A stretch of DNA of 17,563 nt from an uncultured Zoogloea sp. (GCA_937967645.1 CALBTT010000055.1:1-17563), one strand, 5' to 3'; counted from the first letter of the stretch, positions 7,132-15,704 are shown. Numbers and translations are program-made. Notes: generated from the sequence alone by a model not told the origin.

Positions 7132-7179
7132 TCAACCAAAAGCAACAAAATTAGTTATAATTAAAACAAACTTCAGGAG
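7132..7179 (+). promoter_or_regulatory. Promoter and ribosome site of the RES/Xre operon
   Basis: A perfect TATAAT at 7156-7161 lies in an AT-rich stretch, with a weak -35 candidate (tcaacc, 7132-7137) 18 bp upstream. AGGAG at 7175-7179 is six bases before the antitoxin ATG. The arms aatta (7149-7153) and taatt (7158-7162) form a small dyad over the -10, a plausible autoregulatory operator for the antitoxin; that role is inference. Confidence 0.6.
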
Positions 7180-7185
7180 AACACC

Positions 7186-7578
7186 ATGCTCGCCGCCCCG
7201 GCCCAACCCGACGAAGCCATCGATCGCAAGGCCATCGCCAGCATGCTGATGAAGCTGTTCGACCACTGGCAGCTCAGCACCGAGGAACAACTCGATGCCC
7301 TCGGCTTTGCCCCCGGCAATCGGGCCGTGCTGGCGCGCTACCGGCGTGGCGAGGCCATCTCGGGCAGCCGGGACACCCTGGAGCGCGCCGGCCACCTGCT
7401 CGGCATCCACAAAAACCTGCGCCTGCTGTTTCCCCACGACCGGGACCTCGCCTACCGCTGGATCAAGACCCGCAACCTGGCCTTCGAGAACCGTAGCCCG
7501 ATCGAGGTCATCCGGGAATTCGGTTTCGCCGGGCTGCTGATGGTCCTGGCCTATCTCGACCGGGCACGCGGTCAATGA
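7186..7578 (+). CDS. Xre/MbcA/ParS-family antitoxin (RES-type system)
   Basis: The 130-residue protein has the two-part layout of the MbcA/ParS/Xre antitoxins. A helical DNA-binding-like segment covers about residues 15-62 (KLFDHWQLSTEEQLDALG, then RYRRGEAISG). A C-terminal toxin-binding domain (formerly DUF2384) covers about 78-126, with RDLAYRWIKTRNLAF, SPIEVIREFGFAGL and VLAYLD. Such proteins hold the partner RES toxin inactive and repress their own operon. It has a strong AGGAG ribosome site and overlaps the next gene by four bases (ATGA at 7575-7578), which supports coupled translation of an antitoxin-toxin pair. The upstream DNA is much more AT-rich than its surroundings, a possible sign of acquisition. 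Confidence 0.85.
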   Translation: MLAAPAQPDEAIDRKAIASMLMKLFDHWQLSTEEQLDALGFAPGNRAVLARYRRGEAISGSRDTLERAGHLLGIHKNLRLLFPHDRDLAYRWIKTRNLAFENRSPIEVIREFGFAGLLMVLAYLDRARGQ

Positions 7579-8276
7579 AACCTATCTTTGAACACACAGG
7601 GCTCGCCGATACCCACGCCGACCTGATGCGCAACATCGTCTCGATGCGCGTCTCCCAGGATCTATTCGACGACCTCAGCGACAACCCAGCGGACCGGGAT
7701 GCCGCCGTCGCCCTGGAGCTGGCCACCAAGCCCCGACTATTCGTATCGCCGCAGCCCGTCATCCAGCGCCCCTTCGAGGAAGCAGCGTGGAACGAGGCGA
7801 TCCACTACCCCTTCACCCACTGGATGCGTAGCCGCTTCTCCGACGGCAGCTTCGGCGTCTGGTATGGCGCAGACAGCGTAGAGACCAGTGTTCACGAAAC
7901 CGTGCATCACTGGCGCAAGGGCCTGCTCGCCGACGCAGGCTTCGATCGCCCCGGCATCCGCGTCGAACGAAAGCTCTACCGGGTGCGCTGCGACGCAGCC
8001 CTGGTGGACCTGCGCCCAGCCATCGCCCACGAAGCCGCGTTGCTCGACCCCGTGGATTACACCCTCACCCACCAGATCGGCACGAAACTCCACCGGGAAG
8101 GCCACCCCGGCCTGATCAGCCGCTCAGCCCGCTGTGACGGAGAGATCTACGCCATCCTCAATCCCCGGGTGCTGTCGTCTCCCAGGCAAGCCTGCCTGCT
8201 GACCTACATAACCACGGAAAATGGCAGCGTAAGGATCGAGCGGGAGCCTGGAACCACCTGGATGCAGATCGACTGA
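7575..8276 (+). CDS. RES-domain toxin (probable NAD+-degrading)
   Basis: RES toxins such as MbcT break down NAD+ (phosphorolysis or hydrolysis) and arrest growth unless bound by an Xre-type antitoxin. This 233-residue protein shows the family signature: R87 in RSRFSDGSFG, Y97 in VWYGAD, E108 in SVHETVHHW, and a serine, probably S184, in ISRSAR followed by GEIYAILNPRVLSSPR. Assignment is by these spaced residues and by pairing with the antitoxin gene, which it overlaps by four bases. About 80 residues precede the RES core, so the N terminus is longer than in compact members such as MbcT. No terminator is evident before the tRNA genes transcribed toward it. Confidence 0.82.
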   Translation: MKPIFEHTGLADTHADLMRNIVSMRVSQDLFDDLSDNPADRDAAVALELATKPRLFVSPQPVIQRPFEEAAWNEAIHYPFTHWMRSRFSDGSFGVWYGADSVETSVHETVHHWRKGLLADAGFDRPGIRVERKLYRVRCDAALVDLRPAIAHEAALLDPVDYTLTHQIGTKLHREGHPGLISRSARCDGEIYAILNPRVLSSPRQACLLTYITTENGSVRIEREPGTTWMQID

Positions 8277-8354
8277 CGCGGAGAAGGAGACGCAGCCAAA
8301 CACCACGCAAGGCACCAGGGCCGCGCAAAGGCTTGGAACATCAAGACAATTGGA

Positions 8355-8439
<85 letters not shown>

Positions 8440-8500
8440 ACGGGGCGCTGCAGATTATGCAGTTTGAGAGAGCCAGCCGAACGACTGACCCTGCAAGAAG

Positions 8501-8576
<76 letters not shown>

Positions 8577-8589
8577 ACGTAAGCGGCGC

Positions 8590-8617
8590 ATTATAGCGGC
8601 GTTTTACCTGAATGCAA
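8590..8617 (-). promoter_or_regulatory. Sigma70 promoter of the tRNA-Ala / tRNA-Tyr unit
   Basis: On the minus strand TTGCAT (8617-8612) and a perfect TATAAT (8595-8590) are separated by 16 bp. The bases after the -10 are GCGCCGC, a GC-rich discriminator of the type found at stable-RNA promoters under stringent control (known from other bacteria; inferred here). The first tRNA begins 13 bp after the -10. Confidence 0.8.
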
Positions 8618-8647
8618 AGCCTGAACGCTTCACCCTCTGACGGAGAT

Positions 8648-9628
8648 TCAGGTTTCGTCGCTCTCGCCTGAACCCACCGCGGCACGTCCGAGCCGGTCCG
8701 CCACCGCGGCCCATTCGGGGGTGGCCGGTGGAGCCTCCACCAGGATGCGCCGGCTGGGCGATTCGTCGAGCTCCCGCAAGCGGGCATACAGATCATGGCC
8801 ATAGGCCGCAGGATCGGCAGGCGCCACAACCCACACGACACCCGCCGCCAGGCTTGCCGGCGCCGGGCAACGGGCAAGCACCACATCCCCTTCGCGCAGC
8901 CGGACGGCAATCCCGTCCAGCGGCAGCAGCTCAAGGGGAGTACGCGGCGCATAGTGAGCCGCCAGGGAACCGGACACCCGCGGCGCATCGACCTGCCCTG
9001 AGCCCTGCTCCACCTCATCCCGCAAACGCGGACGACGGCCGATCACCCGGGCAATGTCATCCACACCGATCGCGCCGGGCCGCAGGATCACCGGCACATC
9101 CCGCGACAGGTCGAGGATAGTGGACTCCAGACCGACCTGACATGCCCCGCCCTCGAGGATCAGCGGCACCCTGTCGCCCAGCTCCTGGCGGACGTGCTCG
9201 GCCGTGGTCGGACTGATGCGCCCGAAACGGTTGGCCGAGGGCGCTGCCACCCCGCCACCGAAGGCGCGGAGCAACTCCAGGGCAACCGGGTGGTTGGGCA
9301 CCCGCAGACCGACCGTATCCTGCCCGCCGGTGACCAGATCGGGCACGCCCTCTTCCTTGCGCAGGATGAGGGTCAGCGGTCCAGGCCAGAAGGCCCGCGC
9401 CAGCGCGATCGCCTCACGGGGCACGTCCCGCGCCCAGTCGAGCAACTGCCCGGCCTCGGAGAGATGGACGATCAGCGGATGGTCGGACGGACGCCCCTTG
9501 GCGGCGAAAATCTTGGCCACCGCGACAGGGTTGAGCGCATCCGCGCCCAGGCCATAGACAGTCTCGGTGGGCAACGCCACGAGCTCGCCCTGGCGCAGGA
9601 GCGCGACCGCACGCTGGATGTCGTTCAT
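8648..9628 (-). CDS. tsaC: L-threonylcarbamoyladenylate synthase, Sua5 type
   Basis: The enzyme makes threonylcarbamoyl-AMP from threonine, bicarbonate and ATP, the first step of t6A tRNA modification. The 326-residue protein is the long Sua5 form. An N-terminal YrdC domain (about 1-200) has ALPTETVYGLGADA (18-31), KGRPSDHPL (44-52), the WPGPLTLIL strand (81-89) and APSANRFGRISPT (129-141). The linker signature SGSLAAHYAP (219-228) leads to a C-terminal Sua5 domain that caps the active site. It is the last gene of the folD-purE-purK-tsaC run, starting 11 bp after purK. tsaE, a later actor in the same pathway, is also in the window but in a different operon. Databases may use sua5 or ywlC. Confidence 0.94.
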   Translation of the reverse strand: MNDIQRAVALLRQGELVALPTETVYGLGADALNPVAVAKIFAAKGRPSDHPLIVHLSEAGQLLDWARDVPREAIALARAFWPGPLTLILRKEEGVPDLVTGGQDTVGLRVPNHPVALELLRAFGGGVAAPSANRFGRISPTTAEHVRQELGDRVPLILEGGACQVGLESTILDLSRDVPVILRPGAIGVDDIARVIGRRPRLRDEVEQGSGQVDAPRVSGSLAAHYAPRTPLELLPLDGIAVRLREGDVVLARCPAPASLAAGVVWVVAPADPAAYGHDLYARLRELDESPSRRILVEAPPATPEWAAVADRLGRAAVGSGESDET

Positions 9629-9639
9629 CCCTGGCTTCT

Positions 9640-10794
9640 TTATTCGTCGCGGATGCCGATGGCCGCCCGGGCTGCCATCGCCTTGGCCAGCACGTCGGCA
9701 GCATCATCACCGACCACCGTGAAGTGGCCCATCTTGCGTCCGTGCCGGGCATGGTGCTTGGCGTACAGGTGAAGGCGCAGGCCCGGCACCGCATGCAGCA
9801 CCGACCAGTCGGGCTCGCGGTAACGGCCATGGGGGTCTCCGCCCTCGAACCACAGTTCGCCGAGCAGATTCACCATCACCGAGACGCTGTGCTGACGCGG
9901 CTCGCCCAAGGGGATGCCGCACAGGGCACGAACCTGCTGGTCGTACTGGCTGACCGCGCAGGCATCGATGGTGTGATGGCCGCTGTTGTGGGGGCGCGGT
10001 GCCATCTCATTGACGTAGAGTTGCCCCCGGCTGACGAAGAACTCCACCGCCAGGGTGCCGATGAAACCCAGACGCTCGGCAATACGCTCGGCGTACTCCT
10101 GGGCCGTGTCGCGCTGGCAGGCCGATGCCCGGGCCGGCGCAATGGACACATCCAGGATGCCGCGGCTGTGCTGATTCTCCACGGTGGGAAAGCACTTCAC
10201 CTTGCCATTCTCGTCACGCGCCAGCACCACCGACACCTCGTAGTCGAGGCTCAGCATCTGCTCCAGCACGCAGGGCTCGCCCTTGAACTGATGAAAGGCA
10301 TGCAGCGCCTCGGCCGCATTGGCGACCCGGGCCTGACCCTTGCCGTCGTAGCCAAAGCGGGCCACCTTGAGGATCGCCGGGTAGAGACCGGCATCCGCCG
10401 CAGCGATGTCGGCCTCGGACTGGATCACCGCAAAGGGACCATGGGGCAGGCCGTTGTCACGCAGGAAGGACTTTTCGACGATGCGGTTCTGGCACACCGC
10501 CACAGCCTGGGCGCCGGGACGCACCGGGATGAACTTGGCCAGGTAGTCCAGGGTGGCCGCCGGCACGTTCTCGAACTCGGTGGTGACGGCCGCGCAGGCC
10601 TCGGCCATCGCGTCCAGCGCCGCGAAATCCTCGTAGCCCGCCTGCAGGTGACGATCGGCGATGAGGCCGGCCGGGCTGTGGGGGTCGGGATCGAGCACCC
10701 AGACCTTGAAACCCATCTCGTGGGCTGCGGCGACGAAGAAGCGGCCAAGCTGGCCGCCGCCAAGCATGCCGAGGGTAGCGGGCGGGAGAATCAT
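9640..10794 (-). CDS. purK: N5-carboxyaminoimidazole ribonucleotide synthase
   Basis: PurK carboxylates aminoimidazole ribonucleotide to N5-CAIR using ATP and bicarbonate in purine synthesis. The 384-residue ATP-grasp protein opens with the nucleotide-binding LGMLGGGQLGRF (8-19), has FENVPA (75-80), the grasp loop GYDGKGQ (148-154), and ends its catalytic domain with VNEMAPRPHNSGHHTID (about 255-275). The start ATG at 10794 has an AGGA nine bases upstream. The gene begins 27 bp after purE, whose product takes N5-CAIR as substrate, so the two act in sequence. Confidence 0.96.
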   Translation of the reverse strand: MILPPATLGMLGGGQLGRFFVAAAHEMGFKVWVLDPDPHSPAGLIADRHLQAGYEDFAALDAMAEACAAVTTEFENVPAATLDYLAKFIPVRPGAQAVAVCQNRIVEKSFLRDNGLPHGPFAVIQSEADIAAADAGLYPAILKVARFGYDGKGQARVANAAEALHAFHQFKGEPCVLEQMLSLDYEVSVVLARDENGKVKCFPTVENQHSRGILDVSIAPARASACQRDTAQEYAERIAERLGFIGTLAVEFFVSRGQLYVNEMAPRPHNSGHHTIDACAVSQYDQQVRALCGIPLGEPRQHSVSVMVNLLGELWFEGGDPHGRYREPDWSVLHAVPGLRLHLYAKHHARHGRKMGHFTVVGDDAADVLAKAMAARAAIGIRDE

Positions 10795-10821
10795 CGCTTC
10801 AGTCCTGCGGAATCAGTGGGT

Positions 10822-11319
10822 TCAGACCGGGTCGAGGGTCATGGCCAGCACGCTGGCAGTCTGCTCGGCGCGGAAGGCTTCGAGCCTCTCGGCCAGGCCG
10901 GCATCGGTGCCAGCCAGCAGCGCCACCGCGAACAGACCCGCATTGGCGGCCCCGGCTTCGCCGATGGCGAAGGTGGCCACCGGAATGCCCTTGGGCATCT
11001 GCACGATGGACAGCAGGGAGTCCTGGCCGGACAAGGCCTTGGACTGGACCGGCACGCCCAGCACCGGCACGGTGGTCTTGGCAGCGATCATGCCGGGCAG
11101 ATGGGCGGCCCCGCCGGCGCCGGCGATGATGGCGCGCAGGCCGCGCGCGCGCGCCTGCTCGGCGTATTCGAACATCAGGTCGGGCGTGCGGTGCGCCGAC
11201 ACCACGCGGGCCTCGAAGGGTACGCCGAAGTCCTTCAGCACCTTGGCAGCGGCCTGCATGGTGGGCCAATCGGAGTTGGACCCCATGACGATGCCGACGA
11301 CGGGTTGTTGCTCGCTCAT
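10822..11319 (-). CDS. purE: N5-carboxyaminoimidazole ribonucleotide mutase
   Basis: PurE (class I) moves the carboxylate of N5-CAIR to C4 to give CAIR. The 165-residue protein shows GIVMGSNSDWPTM (9-21), the catalytic histidine in SAHRTPD (H43), IAGAGGAAHLPG (65-76) and PVLGVPVQSKALSGQDSLLS (85-104). It starts 3 bp after the folD stop codon, with GGAAGG inside the end of folD as ribosome site, implying tight coupling. folD supplies the formyl-THF consumed in two other steps of purine synthesis, which explains the grouping. Confidence 0.97.
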   Translation of the reverse strand: MSEQQPVVGIVMGSNSDWPTMQAAAKVLKDFGVPFEARVVSAHRTPDLMFEYAEQARARGLRAIIAGAGGAAHLPGMIAAKTTVPVLGVPVQSKALSGQDSLLSIVQMPKGIPVATFAIGEAGAANAGLFAVALLAGTDAGLAERLEAFRAEQTASVLAMTLDPV

Positions 11320-11322
11320 TAT

Positions 11323-12192
11323 TCAGGCCTTCCGGGCTGCGCGGGTTGCCGACTCGACGGTATTGGCAAGCAGCATGGTGATGGTCATGGGGCCGACGCC
11401 GCCAGGCACCGGGGTAATGGCGCCGGCCACGTCCTTGGCCGACTCGAAATCCACATCGCCGCACAGCTTGCCCGCGTCGGGGCCGCTGGACAGACGGTTG
11501 ATACCCACGTCGATGACGATGGCGCCCGGGCGGATCATGTCGCCGGTCACGAACTTCGGCTTGCCGATGGCGGCCACCAGGATGTCGGCACGACGGGTAT
11601 GGAAATTGAGGTCACGGGTGCCGGAGTGGCAGACGGTCACGGTGGCGCCCGCCGCCGTGAGCAGCATCGCCATCGGCTTGCCGACGATGTTGGAGCGGCC
11701 GATCACCACAGCCTCGGCACCGCGCAGGGGCGCCTCGATGCTCTTGAGCATCTCCATCACGCCATTGGGCGTGCAGGGCACGAAGGCCTCCTGCCCCTGG
11801 GACAGACGCCCCACGTTCTCGGCGTGGAAACCGTCCACATCCTTCTCGACGGAGATCGCCTCAAGCACCGCCTTCTCGTCGAAGTGCTTCGGCAGGGGCA
11901 GTTGCACCAGGATGCCATGCACGGACGGGTCGGCATTGAGCTCGGCGATCCGGGCCAGCACGTCGGCCGGCGCCGCATCCTGCGGGTATTCGAACTTGAG
12001 CGACTTGATGCCGGCCTTCTCGCAGCCCGCCACCTTGTTGCGCACGTAAACAGCGGAGGCCGGATCCCCCCCCACCAGGATCACCGCGAGGCAGGGCTGG
12101 GTGCCCTGGGCGGTCAGTTCAGCCGCCTTCGCGGCGAGTTCTCCGCGCAGTTTGGCGGAAAGCGCGTTGCCATCGATGATGCGAGCCGTCAT
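11323..12192 (-). CDS. folD: Bifunctional methylenetetrahydrofolate dehydrogenase / cyclohydrolase
   Basis: FolD oxidises 5,10-methylene-THF with NADP+ and hydrolyses the product to 10-formyl-THF, the one-carbon donor for purines and initiator tRNA. The 289-residue protein has the active-site Y49xxxK53 (AVYVRNK), VQLPLPKH (96-103), the Rossmann element VVIGRSNIVGKPMAM (162-176) and PGGVGPMTITML near the C terminus. The ATG at 12192 is preceded by a GAGGGG ribosome site. It is the first gene of the folD-purE-purK-tsaC run. A hairpin with a short T-run at 12231-12209 separates it from the response regulator gene upstream. Confidence 0.96.
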   Translation of the reverse strand: MTARIIDGNALSAKLRGELAAKAAELTAQGTQPCLAVILVGGDPASAVYVRNKVAGCEKAGIKSLKFEYPQDAAPADVLARIAELNADPSVHGILVQLPLPKHFDEKAVLEAISVEKDVDGFHAENVGRLSQGQEAFVPCTPNGVMEMLKSIEAPLRGAEAVVIGRSNIVGKPMAMLLTAAGATVTVCHSGTRDLNFHTRRADILVAAIGKPKFVTGDMIRPGAIVIDVGINRLSSGPDAGKLCGDVDFESAKDVAGAITPVPGGVGPMTITMLLANTVESATRAARKA

Positions 12193-12208
12193 GTCACTGC
12201 CCCTCGGG

Positions 12209-12231
12209 AAAAACCCGTGAGTTTACCACGG
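12209..12231 (-). terminator. Short hairpin with T-run between the response regulator and folD
   Basis: On the minus strand CCGTG, a 7-nt loop and CACGG form a 5-bp stem followed by G and TTTTT. It begins 35 bp after the response regulator stop codon and ends 17 bp before the folD start. The stem is short, so termination may be partial. It could also act as a leader element for folD. Confidence 0.45.
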
Positions 12232-12265
12232 CTTGCGGCCCCATGCCGCGCTCGCCGCAGCGAAC

Positions 12266-12898
12266 TCAGTTGCGGCCGCCTTCGATGGCGATGACGTTCT
12301 GGACGAGCTCGGCCAGGGACTGGGCCGCCATCTTCTCCATGACCCGCGCCCGGTGCACCTCCACCGTCTTGATGCTGATGCCGAGCACGTCGGCGATCTG
12401 CTTGTTGAGCTTGCCGACGATGATCAGATCCAGCACCTCCCGCTCGCGCTGGGTCAGCTGGTCGAGCCGCCGTGACACCTCCGCATCCTGGCGGCGCCGG
12501 GCGCGACTGTCCTGCTCCTTGGCCAGGCACTGGGTGACCAGGCGCAGCAACTCGGTGTCGTCGAAGGGTTTCTCGATGAAATCCACGGCCCCCTTCTTGA
12601 GGGCTGCCACCGCCATCGGCACGTCACCATGGCCGGTGATGAAGATGATCGGTAGCGTGCAGTACTGGGCCCGCAGGCGCTCATGCAGCTCCAGCCCGCT
12701 GAGGCCGGGCATGCGCACGTCCAGCAGCAGGCAGCCGTTGAACTCCGGCCGCCAGGCCCGCAGGAAATCCTCGGCGGAGGCGAATGCCGCCACCCGGAAT
12801 CCCTGGGATTCTAGCAGCCAGACCAGGGAGTCCCGGAGGGCTTCGTCATCATCGACGAGATAGACGGTCTGTTCAGACGTCGAGGCTTGCGGTTTCAA
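12266..12898 (-). CDS. FixJ/TtrR-type response regulator (REC + LuxR HTH)
   Basis: This transcription factor is the likely partner of the adjacent histidine kinase. From the start chosen it has 210 residues, the size of FixJ. The receiver domain has acidic D16/D17 in VDDDEA, phospho-acceptor D60 in LLLDVRMPGLSG, T88 in FITGHGDVPM and K110 in FIEKPFDD. The C-terminal LuxR/FixJ helix-turn-helix runs from QLTQREREVLDLI to IKTVEVHRARVMEKM. No ATG fits this N terminus. A TTG at 12898-12896 with GGAG seven bases upstream gives residues starting (M)KPQASTSEQTVYLVDDD, and it overlaps the kinase 3' end by 26 bp. A frame back to an ATG at 12976 would add 26 residues copied from another reading frame of the kinase, and is rejected. 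Targets are unknown; the divergent binding-protein gene is the obvious candidate. Confidence 0.92.
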   Translation of the reverse strand: MKPQASTSEQTVYLVDDDEALRDSLVWLLESQGFRVAAFASAEDFLRAWRPEFNGCLLLDVRMPGLSGLELHERLRAQYCTLPIIFITGHGDVPMAVAALKKGAVDFIEKPFDDTELLRLVTQCLAKEQDSRARRRQDAEVSRRLDQLTQREREVLDLIIVGKLNKQIADVLGISIKTVEVHRARVMEKMAAQSLAELVQNVIAIEGGRN

Positions 12899-15587
12899 CG
12901 GCGGTCTCCAGGGGCAAGGTGAAGCGGAAGATACATCCTCCGGCCGGATTGGGGTCGACCCACAGATGGCCTTCATGGAATTCCACGATCGAACGGCAGA
13001 TGTTCAGGCCCATGCCCATACCCTCCGACTTGGTGGTGTAGAACGGCGAGAACAGCCTCTCCCTGGCCTCATCCGACAGGCCATGCCCCCGATCGGCGAT
13101 GGACACCTCCACCTGCCCGGCGGTGATCAGCCGGGCCGACACGGTGACGAAGCGATCGTCGGCCGGCGTCTCGGCCATGGCCTCGATGCCGTTCTTGACC
13201 AGGTTGAGCACCACCTGCTCGACCATCACCGCATCGGCGAACACCGGCGGCAGATCGTCGGGCAGCTGGCTCAGCACCTGGGCCCCGAGGCGGCGCGCAT
13301 CGATCTCGACAAAGCCGATGGCGTCATCGACGATGGCCGCGAGGGACACCGGATGACGGCGCGGCTCGCTCTTCTTCACGAACTGGCGCACCCGGCGGAT
13401 GATCTTGCCTGCCCGCTCGGCCTGGGCGCTGGCCTTCAGCATCGCTGCCAGGATGTCCTCCTGCCGGTAGTCGCCGGACTGCAGGCGATTGACGCAACCC
13501 TTTGAATAATTGGCGATGGCGGCCAGGGGCTGATTAAGCTCATGGGCCAGGGTCGACGCCATCTCGCCCATGGTGATCAGGCGCGAGGTGCGCTGCAGAC
13601 GCTCCTGCTGGGCCCGGTTCTCCTCATCCACCCGCTTGCGGTCGGTGATGTCGGTGGCGATGGCCATGCGTACCACCCGACCATCCACCCAGCGCGTCGC
13701 CCGCTCGCGGATGTGATACCAGCGGCCCGACATGGCGTTGCGCAGCTCGCCATCGTAGAGCTCCCGGGGCACCTGCTCGGGCGACAGGCGGCGCGGATCC
13801 ACGTCGTACCACAGGGTGTCCGGCGGCGTCGGCAGGGCGTAGGCACCCACCCGCTGCCCCACCGCATCGAAACCATAGATGCTCTTGAACGCCCGGTTGG
13901 CGAAGAGGATCTCGTCGGTCGCCGCGTCCGCCACATACACGGCAGCATCGAGCCCGTCGAGAATCGCCACGAAGCGCTCATGAGCCGCCTCCAGCTCGGC
14001 CCGCACGCGCTTGGGCTCGGTGATGTCGGTGATCGACGCCATCCAGCCGGTCTGCCGCCCCTCCCCGTCAATCAGGGGCGACAGGTAGAAGCGGGCATCC
14101 AGCCGCTCGCCGCTCTTGCGCTGGATGCTCATCTCGAAGCCGGTGGCGGGTGCCTCACCCAGCAGGGTGAGCTCCAGGTTGTGCTGCAGGGTCTCGTAGT
14201 TGTCCCGAGGCCAGTAGGGGAAAGGCGCCCTCACCCCGACCAGCTCCTCCCGCGACCACCCGGTCATGCGGCAGAAGGCCGGGTTCACATAGATGATCTG
14301 GCCGCTCAGGTCGATGGCCCGCAGGCCGGTGATCAGCGACTCCTCCATGGCCTTGCGGAAGGCGTACTCGGCCCGCAAGGCCTCCTCCGCTGCCTTGCGC
14401 CCGGTGATGTCGTGGGCCACCGCATACATCAGGCGCTCCTCCGGCACCGAATTGACACTCCAGGCCAGCCACTTGTAGCTACCGTCCCGGCAGCGGCAGC
14501 GGTTCTCGAAGGAGCCGGGCGTCCCCGACGCGAGGCTGCGCAGCTGGTCGATGGTGGCTGCCACGTCCTCAGCATGGATGAAATCGATCATCGGCCGCCC
14601 CGGCAGCTCGTCCGGGGCATGCCCCAGGATCCGCTCGAAGGCCGGATTGCAGCGCCGGAACACCCCGTCGAGGCCGAGGATGGCCAGCATGTCGAGGGAC
14701 AGGTTGAAGAGCCGGTCGCGCTCCTTCTCCACCCGCACCCGCCGCTGGGTATGGGCCCTCAGCAGCCACAGGCTCCACAGCACAAAGAAGCTCAAGCCCA
14801 CGATGACCACGATCGGGAAGGCCCGCGGCAGGTCACTCTCCGTGTGATATGCGGTGGCCTCCAGGGTCAGGCCATTGCCCGGCGGATCGAGGGGCACCGA
14901 GAAGGCCAGACTCTCATCGAGCGGACGCACCGCCGAATTGGCCGCCAGCACGTCGCCGCGCCCGCCCACGAAGGCCAGCCGGTACTTCTCACCGAACCAG
15001 CTGGGCACCAGGTAGGCCACCATGCGCTCGATGGAATACACCGCCACCACCGCGCCCAGCGGGCTGCGCCCCTGCTGCACCGGCACATACACTTCCAGCA
15101 CCGACATGTTGCGGGCGTTCACATAGGCATCGCCATACACCGGACGCCCCAGCTCCCGGGCCCGGGCCAGCACCACCGCCTGGACACCGGACAGCGCGTC
15201 CCCCACCAGCCAGTCGGTGGTATCGAAGGGCGCCGTCCATTTGACACGCTGATCGGCCACCCACACCACATTGACCAGCTCGGGATTGTTGGCGATGTGC
15301 TGGTTGGCACGCACCTGGAAGCCGTCCGCGTCCAGCGTGCCCGCCGCCAGCTCGCGGGACAACTGGCCGAGGAACTCCTCGGTGCCCTGCATGTGCAGAC
15401 GCATGGTCTGCTCGGCCCATTGCACATCACGCGCCAGGGCATTGCGCTGGGTCTCGCCCTCCTGGCGCTGCAGGATCCACACCAGGGCCAGCATGACCAG
15501 GGCAAACAGGAGAACGGCAAGGTAGGGCACCGTCCAGTACCAGTTGGGACGGACGCGGGAAGGAGAATGAGCGCTTTCGTTCGGCAT
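12873..15587 (-). CDS. Membrane sensor histidine kinase with three PAS domains
   Basis: The 904-residue inner-membrane kinase has TM helices at about 20-40 and 258-277 enclosing a ~215-residue periplasmic region that I cannot assign with certainty (possibly Cache-like). Three PAS domains follow at about 295-395, 405-525 and 535-650, with PAC-type ends AVAHDITGRK, MASITDITEPKR and AIATDITDRKR. The dimerisation/phospho-acceptor motif is ASTLAHELNQPLAAIANYSK with H682. The ATPase domain has the N box NLVKNGIEA (795-803), DRGHGL (832-837) and GMGMGL (856-861). HELNQPLAAIANY is the FixL/DctB/TtrS-type H-box. The ATG at 15587 has GGAAG closely upstream. It overlaps its response regulator and is divergent from a periplasmic binding protein gene with 187 bp between them. 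The signal is unknown. Confidence 0.93.
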   Translation of the reverse strand: MPNESAHSPSRVRPNWYWTVPYLAVLLFALVMLALVWILQRQEGETQRNALARDVQWAEQTMRLHMQGTEEFLGQLSRELAAGTLDADGFQVRANQHIANNPELVNVVWVADQRVKWTAPFDTTDWLVGDALSGVQAVVLARARELGRPVYGDAYVNARNMSVLEVYVPVQQGRSPLGAVVAVYSIERMVAYLVPSWFGEKYRLAFVGGRGDVLAANSAVRPLDESLAFSVPLDPPGNGLTLEATAYHTESDLPRAFPIVVIVGLSFFVLWSLWLLRAHTQRRVRVEKERDRLFNLSLDMLAILGLDGVFRRCNPAFERILGHAPDELPGRPMIDFIHAEDVAATIDQLRSLASGTPGSFENRCRCRDGSYKWLAWSVNSVPEERLMYAVAHDITGRKAAEEALRAEYAFRKAMEESLITGLRAIDLSGQIIYVNPAFCRMTGWSREELVGVRAPFPYWPRDNYETLQHNLELTLLGEAPATGFEMSIQRKSGERLDARFYLSPLIDGEGRQTGWMASITDITEPKRVRAELEAAHERFVAILDGLDAAVYVADAATDEILFANRAFKSIYGFDAVGQRVGAYALPTPPDTLWYDVDPRRLSPEQVPRELYDGELRNAMSGRWYHIRERATRWVDGRVVRMAIATDITDRKRVDEENRAQQERLQRTSRLITMGEMASTLAHELNQPLAAIANYSKGCVNRLQSGDYRQEDILAAMLKASAQAERAGKIIRRVRQFVKKSEPRRHPVSLAAIVDDAIGFVEIDARRLGAQVLSQLPDDLPPVFADAVMVEQVVLNLVKNGIEAMAETPADDRFVTVSARLITAGQVEVSIADRGHGLSDEARERLFSPFYTTKSEGMGMGLNICRSIVEFHEGHLWVDPNPAGGCIFRFTLPLETAVETASLDV

Positions 15588-15674
15588 TTGCTTCCATCGT
15601 GCTAGCGTCGCCGCTCAGCGGGCATAGGGAGATACCCTTATCCACCCCGACACCGCCTACGGGTTGATACGGAA

Positions 15675-15704
15675 TTGACGCCGCTCGCCCGGCGGGCGTA
15701 GGGT
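15675..15704 (+). promoter_or_regulatory. Possible promoter of the binding-protein gene
   Basis: TTGACG (15675-15680) is a good -35. TAGGGT (15699-15704) 18 bp later is a weak -10, as expected for an activator-dependent promoter. A cgccc/gggcg dyad (15686-15698) fills the spacer. The same 187-bp intergenic region must hold the kinase promoter; an imperfect tagggagataccctta dyad (15625-15640) lies nearer that gene. All this is visual matching. Confidence 0.35.

Noticed and set aside
9724..12294. An 856-codon open frame on the plus strand across purK, purE and folD
   Set aside because: It is antisense to three clearly identified genes. Its translation is rich in His, Gly and Arg with no family motif, as expected for the mirror frame of GC-rich coding DNA.
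12899..12976. ATG start of the response regulator at 12976
   Set aside because: It adds 26 residues lying within the kinase ATPase-domain coding sequence. A TTG at 12898 with a good GGAG gives the normal FixJ-like N terminus.
13542..15605. A 687-codon plus-strand open frame across the histidine kinase
   Set aside because: It is a mirror of the kinase gene, whose PAS, H-box and ATPase motifs are unmistakable. The antisense product is low-complexity His/Pro/Arg-rich.
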